Origin: an uncultured Oscillospiraceae bacterium
GTDB lineage: Bacteria; Bacillota; Clostridia; Oscillospirales; Oscillospiraceae
Length of the DNA stretch: 64,000 bases
Assembly: GCA_934573855.1 (NCBI GenBank)
Contig: CAKTMF010000006.1
Location: 62,001-126,000, forward strand
Reading direction: 5' to 3'
Below are positions 40,590 through 48,665 of the stretch, one piece after another (position 1 is the first letter of the stretch; each line of letters starts with the position of its first letter). The position numbers were made by a program, and so were the translations under genes. Below the pieces are notes generated by a model. That model saw nothing but the letters and a program-made list of their open reading frames with translations, did not search any database and was not told the DNA's origin.

Positions 40590-40717
40590 AGCGCCCTTAC
40601 CTCTAACGCCGACTCAAAGCCCAACGAAGTGGGTTTGAGTCGGAAAGGAAGAAGGAGCTAACATAGTGCAGTTTTCGCCGTAAGGCGGAAACGGAACGGT
40701 GTTTGCTCCCTCTGACG
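40590..40717. repeat. 128-bp perfect direct repeat, copy 2
   Basis: Partner of 40373-40500. Ends three bases before the CCA end of tRNA-Leu, so the tRNA gene's downstream flank is the repeat. Confidence 0.9.
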
Positions 40718-40720
40718 CGG

Positions 40721-40806
40721 TGGTGCCGGTGACCGGACTCGAACCGGTACGCTTTTAGGGGCGAGGGATTTTAAGTCCCTTGTGTCTACCATTCCACCAC
40801 ACCGGC
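40721..40806 (-). tRNA. tRNA-Leu (anticodon UAA)
   Basis: Minus strand, 86 bases including encoded CCA. Acceptor stem GCCGGTG pairs with CACCGGC; anticodon loop CTTAAAA between GGGA and TCCC gives UAA; a long variable arm and the GGTTCGAGTCC T-arm identify a class II leucine tRNA. Confidence 0.95.
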
Positions 40807-40906
40807 GTGTATATCAATTTATCATTCCGCCGTGGCCGTGTCAAGTCAAAGCAGGATATGTCCGCGGCATTTTAGGCATTTTCCGCTTTTTTGTATAAAA
40901 AGTAGA

Positions 40907-40935
40907 TTTACTTTTCAATTTGCCTGTAGTATAAT
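40907..40935 (+). promoter_or_regulatory. Promoter of the ATP synthase operon
   Basis: TTTACT (40907-40912), 17-base spacer, perfect TATAAT (40930-40935), about 65 bases before atpB. Confidence 0.65.
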
Positions 40936-40999
40936 TCACAGAATATGAGGGGAGCTAATATTGCTCCTCCCGTCTACTTGCAATCGGAGGTGACAGGTG

Positions 41000-41677
41000 A
41001 TGGAGCATGCGTCAAGCGTTCTGTTCAGCATAGGCCCGCTCGAGATAACGAGTACCGTTACCACAACATGGGCGATCATTCTGGTGCTGACGGTTTTTTC
41101 CGCCATCGCTACACACAATTTGAAGGATGTACCCGGCCCGATACAGGCCGCAGCGGAGTTGGCCGTCGGCAAGCTCCGGGATTATTTTGGGGGTATCCTC
41201 GGCCGGAAGCACGCGGAGCGGTATTTCCCGATCTTTGCCACATTCTTCATATTTATAATAGTAAGCAACTACTCCGGTCTGCTGCCCGGCATGGGCCATC
41301 TGAGCGGTATGGCCGTCCCGACCGCGTGTCTCTCGATCACGGCGGCGCTGGGCATCGTGGCCTTCTTCACCACCCACACCATCGGCATAAAGGAGCTTGG
41401 CGCAAAGGCCTATCTCCTCTCCTTTGCGAAGCCCGTCGCCCTGCTTCTGCCGCTGAACCTCATCGAGCAGTTCGTCCGTCCGTTCTCGCTGTCCCTGCGT
41501 CTGTTCGGCAACCTCTACGGCGAGGAGCAGGTAACGGACAAGCTCTACGAGATCTTCCCCATCCTTCTCCCTCTAATCATGCAGGTGCTGAGTCTGCTGT
41601 TCTGCATGATACAGGCAATGGTATTTACTATGCTGCTGTCCATCTATGTCTCCGAGGGCATAGCGACGGAGCATTGA
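41000..41677 (+). CDS. atpB: ATP synthase F0 subunit a
   Basis: A 225-residue membrane subunit with five to six helices. The conserved RLFGNLYGEEQ segment in SLSLRLFGNLYG holds the essential arginine that faces the c-ring glutamate. Start: GGAGG lies nine bases before ATG 41000 and six before an in-frame GTG 40997; either is possible. Opens the operon atpB-atpE-atpF-fused gene-atpG-atpD-atpC; no atpI is seen upstream. Confidence 0.95.
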   Translation: MEHASSVLFSIGPLEITSTVTTTWAIILVLTVFSAIATHNLKDVPGPIQAAAELAVGKLRDYFGGILGRKHAERYFPIFATFFIFIIVSNYSGLLPGMGHLSGMAVPTACLSITAALGIVAFFTTHTIGIKELGAKAYLLSFAKPVALLLPLNLIEQFVRPFSLSLRLFGNLYGEEQVTDKLYEIFPILLPLIMQVLSLLFCMIQAMVFTMLLSIYVSEGIATEH

Positions 41678-41720
41678 AAATAAAAAGAAAACCCCAAAAC
41701 ATTCTTCGGAGGAAACAGTT

Positions 41721-41939
41721 ATGAGTATCGCACTTGCAGTCGCTATCATGATGTCACTTTGCGTTGTCGGCCCCGCGCTGGCACAGGGTCTTGTCGCCTC
41801 CAAGGCGCTCGACGCCATCGCCCGTCAGCCCGAAGCCGCCGGAAACATCCGCTCCACGATGATCCTTGCCCTCGGCCTTATCGAGGCGCTGACCATCTAC
41901 GGTCTGCTTATCGGCTTCATGCTCGTCGGCAAGATCTGA
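41721..41939 (+). CDS. atpE: ATP synthase F0 subunit c
   Basis: A 72-residue hairpin of two membrane helices joined by the polar loop ARQPEA. The ion-binding glutamate is E55 in GLIEALTIYG. Helix 1 carries Q22 (PALAQG), as in sodium-specific rings, but the Ser/Thr that follow the glutamate in classical sodium c subunits (ES, ET) are replaced by A-L, with T only at position 58. Ion preference is therefore ambiguous and worth testing, since the oad operon pumps sodium. Confidence 0.94.
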   Translation: MSIALAVAIMMSLCVVGPALAQGLVASKALDAIARQPEAAGNIRSTMILALGLIEALTIYGLLIGFMLVGKI

Positions 41940-41967
41940 GCCGCCTCTTTGATCCGAGGTAAGAAGT

Positions 41968-42402
41968 ATGCTGACAATCAACGTATCAGAGGTCGTTCTG
42001 ACCGTCATCAACTTCTTTCTGCTGTATTACTTACTGAAGCGTTTTCTGTACACCCCGCTCATCCGCTTCATGGACGAGCGTCAGGCCCGCATAGACGCGG
42101 GAGCGGCCGTGAAGAAGAAGGCCCTTGACGCCGTACACGAAAGCGAGGCGCACATGGACGAGGAGCTGCGGAAGAGCCGTGAGGAGGCGGTGCATATAAT
42201 CGCCGACGAAAAGCTCTCCGAGGACTCCGTCCACACCGAGCATGTCCGGCAGCTGCGTGAGAGCAGACGCCGCGCCATGCAGGAGAGCAGGGAGCGTATC
42301 GAGACCCTGCGCAATGAGGAGAGCGCGGAGCTTGACGAAAAGCGCGAGGCTCTTGCCGGGCTTCTCGCCTCGCGGCTCCTCTCCGAGGCAGGAAACAAGT
42401 AA
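41968..42402 (+). CDS. atpF: ATP synthase peripheral stalk b-type subunit
   Basis: A 144-residue protein: one N-terminal membrane helix (about 7-27, VVLTVINFFLLYYLLKRFLY), then a long charged alpha-helix typical of b subunits (EESHMDEELRKSREEA-like heptads). It is one of two b-type stalk chains in the operon; the other is the N-terminal part of the next gene. The stalk would thus be a heterodimer, as in b/b' enzymes. Confidence 0.9.
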   Translation: MLTINVSEVVLTVINFFLLYYLLKRFLYTPLIRFMDERQARIDAGAAVKKKALDAVHESEAHMDEELRKSREEAVHIIADEKLSEDSVHTEHVRQLRESRRRAMQESRERIETLRNEESAELDEKREALAGLLASRLLSEAGNK

Positions 42403-42442
42403 CTTCTACCAAAAAACAGCAGAAAGGAGGGGAAACTGACAT

Positions 42443-44680
42443 ATGGGCGGATGGAATATCATCTACGCACTTATAAACTTTGTCATACTTGCCGTGGTCC
42501 TTTACCTGTTCGGCAAGAAGATAGTCATAAAAATGTACCGCGACCACCGCGACAGGATAGCCGCGGGACTCGATCAGGCCAAAAATGCCGACGGCGAGGC
42601 GGAAAAGATCTTCAGCGACATCGCCTCCGCCGAGGAGAAGAGCGCCGGAGAGCGTGAGAGCATAATCGGTGAAGCGCATGCCGCCGCCGATGAGCGCAGC
42701 CGCGCCGCCGCCGAAGCCGAGGCGCAGGCCGAGGCCGATATGAAGGCTTCCGTCCTCGGCGACGAGGAGAGGCTCCGCGCCCAGATGCGCCGTGAGCTTG
42801 CCCGCTCCGCCGCAGGCAGCATTACCCGCGAGGCTGCGGAGCTTATACGCAGCGACAGCGGCGCGGACGGCCGCCTCAGCAAGAAATTTATATCCGATTT
42901 CAAGGCTTCGCTCGCCATGACCCCCTGCGACAGCTCACGGCTCTCTGCCGGCGAAAGACTGCCGGTGAAGATCTCCTCCGTCGGTGTCCTCGGCGACGAG
43001 GAGCGGCGCGGGCTGCTCGCTATCATCGAGAGCGTCTACCCTGCCGCCTCGCTCGACTACACGTTTGTGCAGGATCCCTCCCTTCTGGGCGGTATCCGCG
43101 TGAAGATAGGCGACAGCGTCTATGACGGCAGCGCCGCGCACGCTCTCGCGCGCGTAAAGGAGGCTGTCAAAACGACCGACCTGCGCTCCGAGAGCGCCGC
43201 CGAGAGCATCGAGCGTGAGCTTTCCTCCGTGCCTCTCGGGCTGGACAGCTACCAGATCGGCCGTGTGACCTCGCTCTCCGACGGTATCTGCCGTGTCAGA
43301 GGGCTGAGCGACGTCATGGCCGGCGAGATGGTGCAGTTTGGCGACGAGCTGTGCGGCATGGTCATGGATCTTGAGAAAAACGACGTCGGCGTGGTCCTTC
43401 TGGGCGAGTATGAGAACGTTCAGGAGGGCGACGAGGTGCGCCGCACCGGCCATGTCATCGAGGTCCCCGTGGGTGAGTCGCTCATCGGCCGCGTTGTGGA
43501 CGCGCTTGGCCGTCCCATCGACGACCTCGGCGAGATAAAGGCCGCCGGCGTTCGCCCCATAGAGAGTCCCGCCCCCGCCGTTATCGACCGCTGCCCCGTG
43601 TCCGTCCCCATGCAGACGGGCATAAAGGCCATCGACGCACTCGTACCCATCGGACGCGGCCAGCGTGAGCTCATCATCGGCGACCGTCAGACCGGCAAGA
43701 CCTCCATTGCCCTCGACACCATCATCAACCAAAAGGGCAAGGACATGCTCTGCATTTATGTTGCCATCGGTCAGAAGGAGTCTACGGTCGCGGGCTTTGT
43801 TGAGAGCCTGCGCGCTCACGGTGCGATGGACTATACCATCGTCGTCTGCGCCAACGCAAGCGATCCAGCGCCCATGCTCTACATCGCGCCCTATGCCGGG
43901 GCCGCCATGGGCGAGTATTTCATGCATAAGGGCAAGGACGTACTTATTGTTTACGACGACCTCTCCAAGCAGGCCGTGGCATACCGTGAGATTTCCCTGC
44001 TGCTGCACCGTCCCCCCGGACGCGAGGCATACCCCGGAGACGTGTTCTACCTGCACTCAAGGCTTCTTGAGCGAGCCGCGCGTCTCAGCCCGGAGCAGGG
44101 CGGCGGCAGCATGACGGCCCTGCCGATCATCGAGACGCAGGCGGGCGACATCTCCGCCTACATTCCGACGAACGTCATCTCCATCACCGACGGTCAGATA
44201 TTCCTTGAGACCGACCTCTTCGAGTCCGGCGTGCGCCCCGCGGTCAACGTGGGTCTCTCCGTCTCCCGTGTGGGCGGCAGCGCTCAGCTCGGCGCGATGA
44301 AGCAGGTTTCCGGCCGTCTGAGGATGGATCTTGCGCAGTACCGTGAGCTGGAGGCGTTTTCGCAGTTCGGCTCCGATCTGGACAAGGCTACGCGCGCGGC
44401 GCTCCGCCGCGGCGAGCGGATGACGGAGCTGCTCAAGCAGCCCGTGTGCAGTCCCGTGGACGCACCCGATCAGGTCGTCTCCATCTTTGCCGCGAGCGAG
44501 GGCTACACCGACTCCGTGGAGCTGAAGGACATTTCCCGCTTCGAGCGCGAGCTTGTCGCCTTCGTGACCAAGGAATGGCCCGCTCTTCACGGCATCATTC
44601 TCTCCGGCAGAAAGCTGAGCTCCGCAGAGCTTGACCGGCTGCGCGGCCTGATCGGTCAGTTTAGCGGCATATTTGTCTGA
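42443..44680 (+). CDS. atpA: Fused ATP synthase subunit b-delta-alpha
   Basis: A 745-residue protein joining three subunits. Residues about 1-25: membrane helix (IIYALINFVILAVVLYLFG); 26-145: charged coiled coil of b type; about 180-245: C-terminal domain of delta (SVGVLGDEERRGLLAII, DPSLLGGIRVKIGDSVYDGS); from about 265: complete alpha subunit (QIGRVTSLSDGICRV, P-loop GDRQTGKT at 413-420, VGLSVSRVGGSAQ). The six-helix N-terminal domain of delta, which normally binds alpha, is missing. No separate atpH or atpA exists in the operon. The frame is open without stop across both junctions. An internal AAAGGAGG (43156-43163) and an in-frame GTG at 43229 are the only hints of internal initiation. 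AGAAAGGAGGGG precedes the ATG. Confidence 0.92.
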   Translation: MGGWNIIYALINFVILAVVLYLFGKKIVIKMYRDHRDRIAAGLDQAKNADGEAEKIFSDIASAEEKSAGERESIIGEAHAAADERSRAAAEAEAQAEADMKASVLGDEERLRAQMRRELARSAAGSITREAAELIRSDSGADGRLSKKFISDFKASLAMTPCDSSRLSAGERLPVKISSVGVLGDEERRGLLAIIESVYPAASLDYTFVQDPSLLGGIRVKIGDSVYDGSAAHALARVKEAVKTTDLRSESAAESIERELSSVPLGLDSYQIGRVTSLSDGICRVRGLSDVMAGEMVQFGDELCGMVMDLEKNDVGVVLLGEYENVQEGDEVRRTGHVIEVPVGESLIGRVVDALGRPIDDLGEIKAAGVRPIESPAPAVIDRCPVSVPMQTGIKAIDALVPIGRGQRELIIGDRQTGKTSIALDTIINQKGKDMLCIYVAIGQKESTVAGFVESLRAHGAMDYTIVVCANASDPAPMLYIAPYAGAAMGEYFMHKGKDVLIVYDDLSKQAVAYREISLLLHRPPGREAYPGDVFYLHSRLLERAARLSPEQGGGSMTALPIIETQAGDISAYIPTNVISITDGQIFLETDLFESGVRPAVNVGLSVSRVGGSAQLGAMKQVSGRLRMDLAQYRELEAFSQFGSDLDKATRAALRRGERMTELLKQPVCSPVDAPDQVVSIFAASEGYTDSVELKDISRFERELVAFVTKEWPALHGIILSGRKLSSAELDRLRGLIGQFSGIFV

Positions 44681-44740
44681 TCTTACTTCCCGCCGCCTCC
44701 CGCGCGGAGACGGCGGACAAACGGAAAGGGGGCATGAAAA

Positions 44741-45595
44741 GTGGAAAGCATGCATGCCGTAAAGCGTCGTATCCGCAGCATCGAAAACACCCGGCAGATA
44801 ACCCGCTCCATGAAGCTGGTGGCGGCGTCCAAGCTGCGCAGGACGCAGTCCCTCGGGCGCGCGCTCGGCGATTATGCCATTCGCAGCCGCGAAATGCTCT
44901 CCGCCGTTCTCGCCTCACCCGGGAAAAACGAGAATCCCTATCTTCGGCCCGCGAGCGGCCGGGGCAGGGTCATGTACGTTCTGTTCGTCGGCAACCGCGG
45001 GCTTTGCGGCACATATAACCACGCCGTGCTGAAGTATATGCGCGAGCTTGCGGAGAACGATGAGCGTGAGAGCGAGGTCGTGGTCTGCGGCAGTTGGGGC
45101 GGCGAGCTTATCGCCGCGGCGAAGCTGAACGTGGTGCGCACCTTCGGTGAGATAAGCGACACGCCCTCCGCGCCCGACGCGGCGGAGCTTGCCGATTATC
45201 TCAAGAACGCGTTCGTTCACGACGGCGTTGATGAGGTGATACTCGTTTACCAGAAATTCAACTCCGTCCTCTCCCAGTCCCCGACGCACAGCGTTCTATT
45301 CCCCATCGCGCCGTCCGATAGCGCCGGCAGCACGAGGCAGTATATCTTTGAACCGGACAGAGCCTCCCTCCTCGATTCTCTTGTCGAGCTGTATATCGGC
45401 AGCACCGTCTATTCCACGCTGCTTGAGGCCCGCACCGGCGAACACGCCTCCCGCATGACGGCCATGACCGCCGCCGCCGACAACACGGAAGCACTCATCG
45501 CCGAGCTTAATCTCAAGCTCAACCACGCGCGCCAGTCCGCCATCACCACCGAGATATCGGAGATCGAGGGCGGCACGGCGGGCATGCAATCATAA
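44741..45595 (+). CDS. atpG: ATP synthase F1 subunit gamma
   Basis: A 284-residue rotor subunit. The N-terminal helix KRRIRSIENTRQITRSMKLVAASKLRR and the C-terminal helix ARTGEHASRMTAMTAAADNTEALI are the two strands of the central coiled coil and are well conserved; the middle domain contains FVGNRGLCGTYNHAVLK. Size is normal. It lies 60 bases after the fused gene with AAAGGGGG upstream. Confidence 0.95.
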   Translation: MESMHAVKRRIRSIENTRQITRSMKLVAASKLRRTQSLGRALGDYAIRSREMLSAVLASPGKNENPYLRPASGRGRVMYVLFVGNRGLCGTYNHAVLKYMRELAENDERESEVVVCGSWGGELIAAAKLNVVRTFGEISDTPSAPDAAELADYLKNAFVHDGVDEVILVYQKFNSVLSQSPTHSVLFPIAPSDSAGSTRQYIFEPDRASLLDSLVELYIGSTVYSTLLEARTGEHASRMTAMTAAADNTEALIAELNLKLNHARQSAITTEISEIEGGTAGMQS

Positions 45596-45619
45596 CACCA
45601 CCTCAAAGGAGGTTTTCAA

Positions 45620-47005
45620 ATGGCAAACGGCATAGTCACCCGGGTCATCGGCCCGGTAGTCGACATACGCTTTCCGTCCGGCAGGCTGCCGGAGCTTTAT
45701 CACGCGATAGAGGTCGATCTGGGCGGCCGCAAGGTCACTCTCGAGGCGGTCCAGGAGCTTGGCTCCGGGTGCGTCAGGTGCATAGCTCTCTCCCCTACCG
45801 ATGGGATCTCCCGCGGCACCGAGGCTCATGACACCGGCCGCACCATAACCATGCCCGTTGGCGAAGCTACGCTTGGCCGCATGTTCAACGTCGTCGGCGA
45901 ACCCATAGACGGCAAGGGTGCGGTGAACGCCGAAAAGCGGCTGCCCATCCACCGTGAGCCGCCTCCCTTTTCCGACATCGTCCCCTCGTCAGAGCTGCTC
46001 GAGACCGGTATCAAGGTCGTCGACCTGCTCTGCCCCTACTCTCGCGGCGGCAAGATAGGTCTGTTCGGCGGCGCAGGCGTCGGAAAAACAGTGCTTATCA
46101 TGGAGCTTATCCGCAACATCGCGTATGAGCATGGCGGATATTCCGTGTTCGCCGGCGTCGGTGAGCGCAGCCGCGAGGGCAACGACCTCTGGAACGAGAT
46201 GAACGAATCCGGCGTCATCAGCAAGACCGCCCTCGTTTTCGGCCAGATGAACGAGACGGCCGGCGCGCGCCTGCGCGTTCCTCTTTCCGGCCTCACCATT
46301 GCCGAAAATTTCCGCGATGAGAGCGGACAGGATGTGCTGCTGTTCATCGACAACATCTTCCGTTTTATCCAGGCCGGCTCCGAGGTCTCCGCGCTTCTCG
46401 GACGTATGCCCTCCGCCGTCGGCTACCAGCCCACGCTGGCCACCGAAATGGGCGAGCTTCAGGAGCGTATAACCTCGACAAAGAGCGGCTCCGTCACCTC
46501 GATTCAGGCGGTCTATGTCCCGGCCGACGACCTTACCGACCCTGCCCCCGCGAGTGTTTTTGCCCATCTGGACGCCACGACCGTTCTCTCCCGCTCGATA
46601 TCCGAGCTGGGCATATACCCCGCCGTCGATCCGCTGGAATCCACATCCCGTATCCTCCAGCCCTCCATTCTGGGCAGCTCCCACTACGAGACGGCCCGCG
46701 CGGTGCAGGTCGTGCTTGAGAAGTACAAGCAGCTGCAGGATATCATCGCGGTCCTCGGCATGGACGAGCTTGGCGTGGAGGACAGAGCCACCGTCAACCG
46801 CGCCCGCCGCATACAGCGCTTCCTGTCCCAGCCCTTCCATGTGGCCGAACACTTCACGGGGATCGAAGGGCGCTATGTCAAGCTGGAGGACACCATCAAG
46901 GGCTTTCAGGCGATACTCGGCGGAGACGTCGACGACCTGCCCGAGCAGGCGTTCCTCATGTGCGGCACCATCGACGAGGTCATTGCCAAACGCGGCTCCT
47001 ACTGA
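45620..47005 (+). CDS. atpD: ATP synthase F1 subunit beta
   Basis: A 461-residue catalytic subunit. P-loop GGAGVGKTV, the GERSREGNDLW motif with the catalytic glutamate, and the DELSEED-region counterpart GMDELGVEDRATV are visible; the latter is less acidic than the classical sequence. Start follows AAAGGAGG by eight bases. Preceded by gamma and followed by a truncated epsilon. Confidence 0.97.
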   Translation: MANGIVTRVIGPVVDIRFPSGRLPELYHAIEVDLGGRKVTLEAVQELGSGCVRCIALSPTDGISRGTEAHDTGRTITMPVGEATLGRMFNVVGEPIDGKGAVNAEKRLPIHREPPPFSDIVPSSELLETGIKVVDLLCPYSRGGKIGLFGGAGVGKTVLIMELIRNIAYEHGGYSVFAGVGERSREGNDLWNEMNESGVISKTALVFGQMNETAGARLRVPLSGLTIAENFRDESGQDVLLFIDNIFRFIQAGSEVSALLGRMPSAVGYQPTLATEMGELQERITSTKSGSVTSIQAVYVPADDLTDPAPASVFAHLDATTVLSRSISELGIYPAVDPLESTSRILQPSILGSSHYETARAVQVVLEKYKQLQDIIAVLGMDELGVEDRATVNRARRIQRFLSQPFHVAEHFTGIEGRYVKLEDTIKGFQAILGGDVDDLPEQAFLMCGTIDEVIAKRGSY

Positions 47006-47016
47006 CGAGGTGCGCC

Positions 47017-47283
47017 ATGGCCGACAGAATACATCTGAGCGTCATCACCCCCGACGGCACGGCCTTTGAGCGTGACGTTGAATATGTCAATCTCCCGACC
47101 GCCTTCGGCTCCATCGGGATACTCGCGAACCACGCGCCTATCCTCTGCGCCGTCGAAAAGGGGCGGCTACGCTGGCGCAGCGAAAACGGAGACTCCGGCA
47201 TGGTCCTGCTTGAGAGCGGGATAGCGAATATCGCCGCAAACGAGGCGACGCTCCTTGTCTCCGACGCGAGAGCAGAGGAATAA
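47017..47283 (+). CDS. atpC: ATP synthase epsilon subunit, N-terminal domain only
   Basis: An 88-residue epsilon. The beta-sandwich (IHLSVITPDGTAFERDVEYV, GSIGILANHAPILCAV, VLLESGIANIAANEATLLV) is complete, but the two C-terminal helices of the usual 130-140-residue protein are absent; the chain stops after SDARAEE. Those helices give the ratchet-like inhibition of ATP hydrolysis, so this enzyme may lack that brake. The stop is natural and followed by the operon terminator, not by a decayed frame. Confidence 0.92.
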   Translation: MADRIHLSVITPDGTAFERDVEYVNLPTAFGSIGILANHAPILCAVEKGRLRWRSENGDSGMVLLESGIANIAANEATLLVSDARAEE

Positions 47284-47309
47284 AACACATCCGACACCAA
47301 AAGAAAAGG

Positions 47310-47345
47310 AAAGGCACCGAGGGCGGTAACGTCCCCGGTGCCTTT
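47310..47345. terminator. Terminator of the ATP synthase operon
   Basis: AAAGGCACCG (47310-47319) pairs with CGGTGCCTTT (47336-47345), with an inner partial stem. Also ends the converging rodA. Confidence 0.85.
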
Positions 47346-47346
47346 A

Positions 47347-48450
47347 TCAATATGCGATTATGAATTGCTGTGGCTTCGGCTTGTACTTCACGCCTGAGAC
47401 AAGCCCCATCGCGGCGAACATCGTCACCATCGACGAGCCTCCGTAGCTGAAGAACGGCAGCGTGATGCCTATGACCGGCGTTATGCCTATGCACATGCCG
47501 ACGTTGACGAAGGTCTGGCTCGCCACGGCGGCGCCCACGCCGATACAGATGAGCATGTCGTAGGTGCGTCCGGCCTTGAGCCCGACGCGAAAGCAGTGGA
47601 CGATGATGATGATCAGCAGTATAAGTACGAGAATGCAGCCGATCATTCCCAGCTGTTCGCCCACGCAGGCGAAGATGAAGTCCGTGTGCTTGCCGGTGAA
47701 GGCGGTGGTCGTATGCCCCTCCTCCACGCCGGTCAGACGGCCGGAGGCGAGCGTCAGGCGACTCTGCGTAGTCTGCCAGCGTATACCGTAGCCCTCCGGG
47801 TCGACGGAGGCGTCATACGGCGCAATGAGACGTTTTTTCTGATAATCCTTGAGGAAGTAGTTCCACAGCAGCGGTATCATCGCCGCCACAGCCGCCGCGC
47901 CCGCCGCGAACCAGTAAAGCTTCACACCGACGGCAAAGAACATGATGAGGAATATCAGCAGCAGGATGGTCGCGCTTCCGAGGTCGGAGGAGACGACGAC
48001 GATCGCGCCGAACACCAGCACGAAATGCCCGGCCATTTGAACAACGGACATGAACGAGCTTATGTCTCCGTATTCCTTTAGTACCGTCATCTGCTTTGCG
48101 GAGACGACGATGTACAGCACCTTTATGACCTCCGACGGCTGTATGCCTATGCCCGCGAAGCGTATCCAGCTCTTGTTGCCTGTGCCGTCGTCCTGGCCAA
48201 AAACCACCAGCGCTACGAGCAGCAGCACGTTTATCGCACACAGCACCTTCCAGTTGCTGCCCAGAATGTCCGAGTCGATTATCGTGAATACCACGAACGC
48301 GCCTATGCCGATGAACATCGACATTACCTGAACGACCACATACTTCGTGGGGTTATCCACCCAGACGGTACCCTCCATGCCGGCCGCCGCGTAATAGACC
48401 ATGACTATTCCGTACAGGGAGCTTATCACGCACACGACGAGCAGGAACAT
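47347..48450 (-). CDS. rodA: FtsW/RodA/SpoVE-family peptidoglycan polymerase (RodA-type)
   Basis: A SEDS-family glycosyltransferase with about ten membrane helices, 367 residues from ATG 48450. Motifs: GNKSWIRFAGIGIQPSEVIKV with the catalytic aspartate-containing loop later as LTGVEEGHTTTAFTGKHTDFIFACVGEQLG, and the C-terminal GITLPFFSYGGSSM. Homology seems to continue upstream: codons before the ATG spell RRRIDIKKLKGYIDEFVHRAD, a typical RodA N-terminus, but no ATG, GTG or TTG is available there. Either an ATC (48504) or ATA (48498) start after AAAGGCGG is used, or the N-terminus is short. Sits alone, converging on the ATP synthase operon. Confidence 0.9.
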   Translation of the reverse strand: MFLLVVCVISSLYGIVMVYYAAAGMEGTVWVDNPTKYVVVQVMSMFIGIGAFVVFTIIDSDILGSNWKVLCAINVLLLVALVVFGQDDGTGNKSWIRFAGIGIQPSEVIKVLYIVVSAKQMTVLKEYGDISSFMSVVQMAGHFVLVFGAIVVVSSDLGSATILLLIFLIMFFAVGVKLYWFAAGAAAVAAMIPLLWNYFLKDYQKKRLIAPYDASVDPEGYGIRWQTTQSRLTLASGRLTGVEEGHTTTAFTGKHTDFIFACVGEQLGMIGCILVLILLIIIIVHCFRVGLKAGRTYDMLICIGVGAAVASQTFVNVGMCIGITPVIGITLPFFSYGGSSMVTMFAAMGLVSGVKYKPKPQQFIIAY

Positions 48451-48575
48451 GTCCGCCCTGTGGACAAACTCGTCTATATATCCCTTTAATTTTTTTATAT
48501 CGATACGCCGCCTTTCCGTATAACGCGGAGAACCGGAAGCGATTTTTTACAAATCCCGGCCTTTTTACTGCGTGC

Positions 48576-48604
48576 ATTTTATCACATAATTTCTCTTTAC
48601 GCAA
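48576..48604 (-). promoter_or_regulatory. Promoter of rodA
   Basis: Minus strand TTGCGT (48599-48604), 17 bases, TAAAAT (48576-48581). Its -35 box overlaps the -35 box of the divergent tsaE promoter. Confidence 0.5.
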
Positions 48605-48624
48605 CGGTATAAAGAGTGTATAAT
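48596..48624 (+). promoter_or_regulatory. Promoter of tsaE-tsaB
   Basis: TTTACG (48596-48601), 17 bases, perfect TATAAT (48619-48624). Confidence 0.6.
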
Positions 48625-48665
48625 AACCGGAGGAAAAAAGTTTACATTATTGGAGCGGGATAATT

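Noticed and set aside
40373..40717. CRISPR array
   Set aside because: Only two long copies with an 89-base spacer; repeat length and lack of cas genes do not fit.
40997..47283. N-ATPase-type alternative operon
   Set aside because: N-ATPases have order beta-epsilon first with extra small genes; here the order is the ordinary a-c-b-(b-delta-alpha)-gamma-beta-epsilon.
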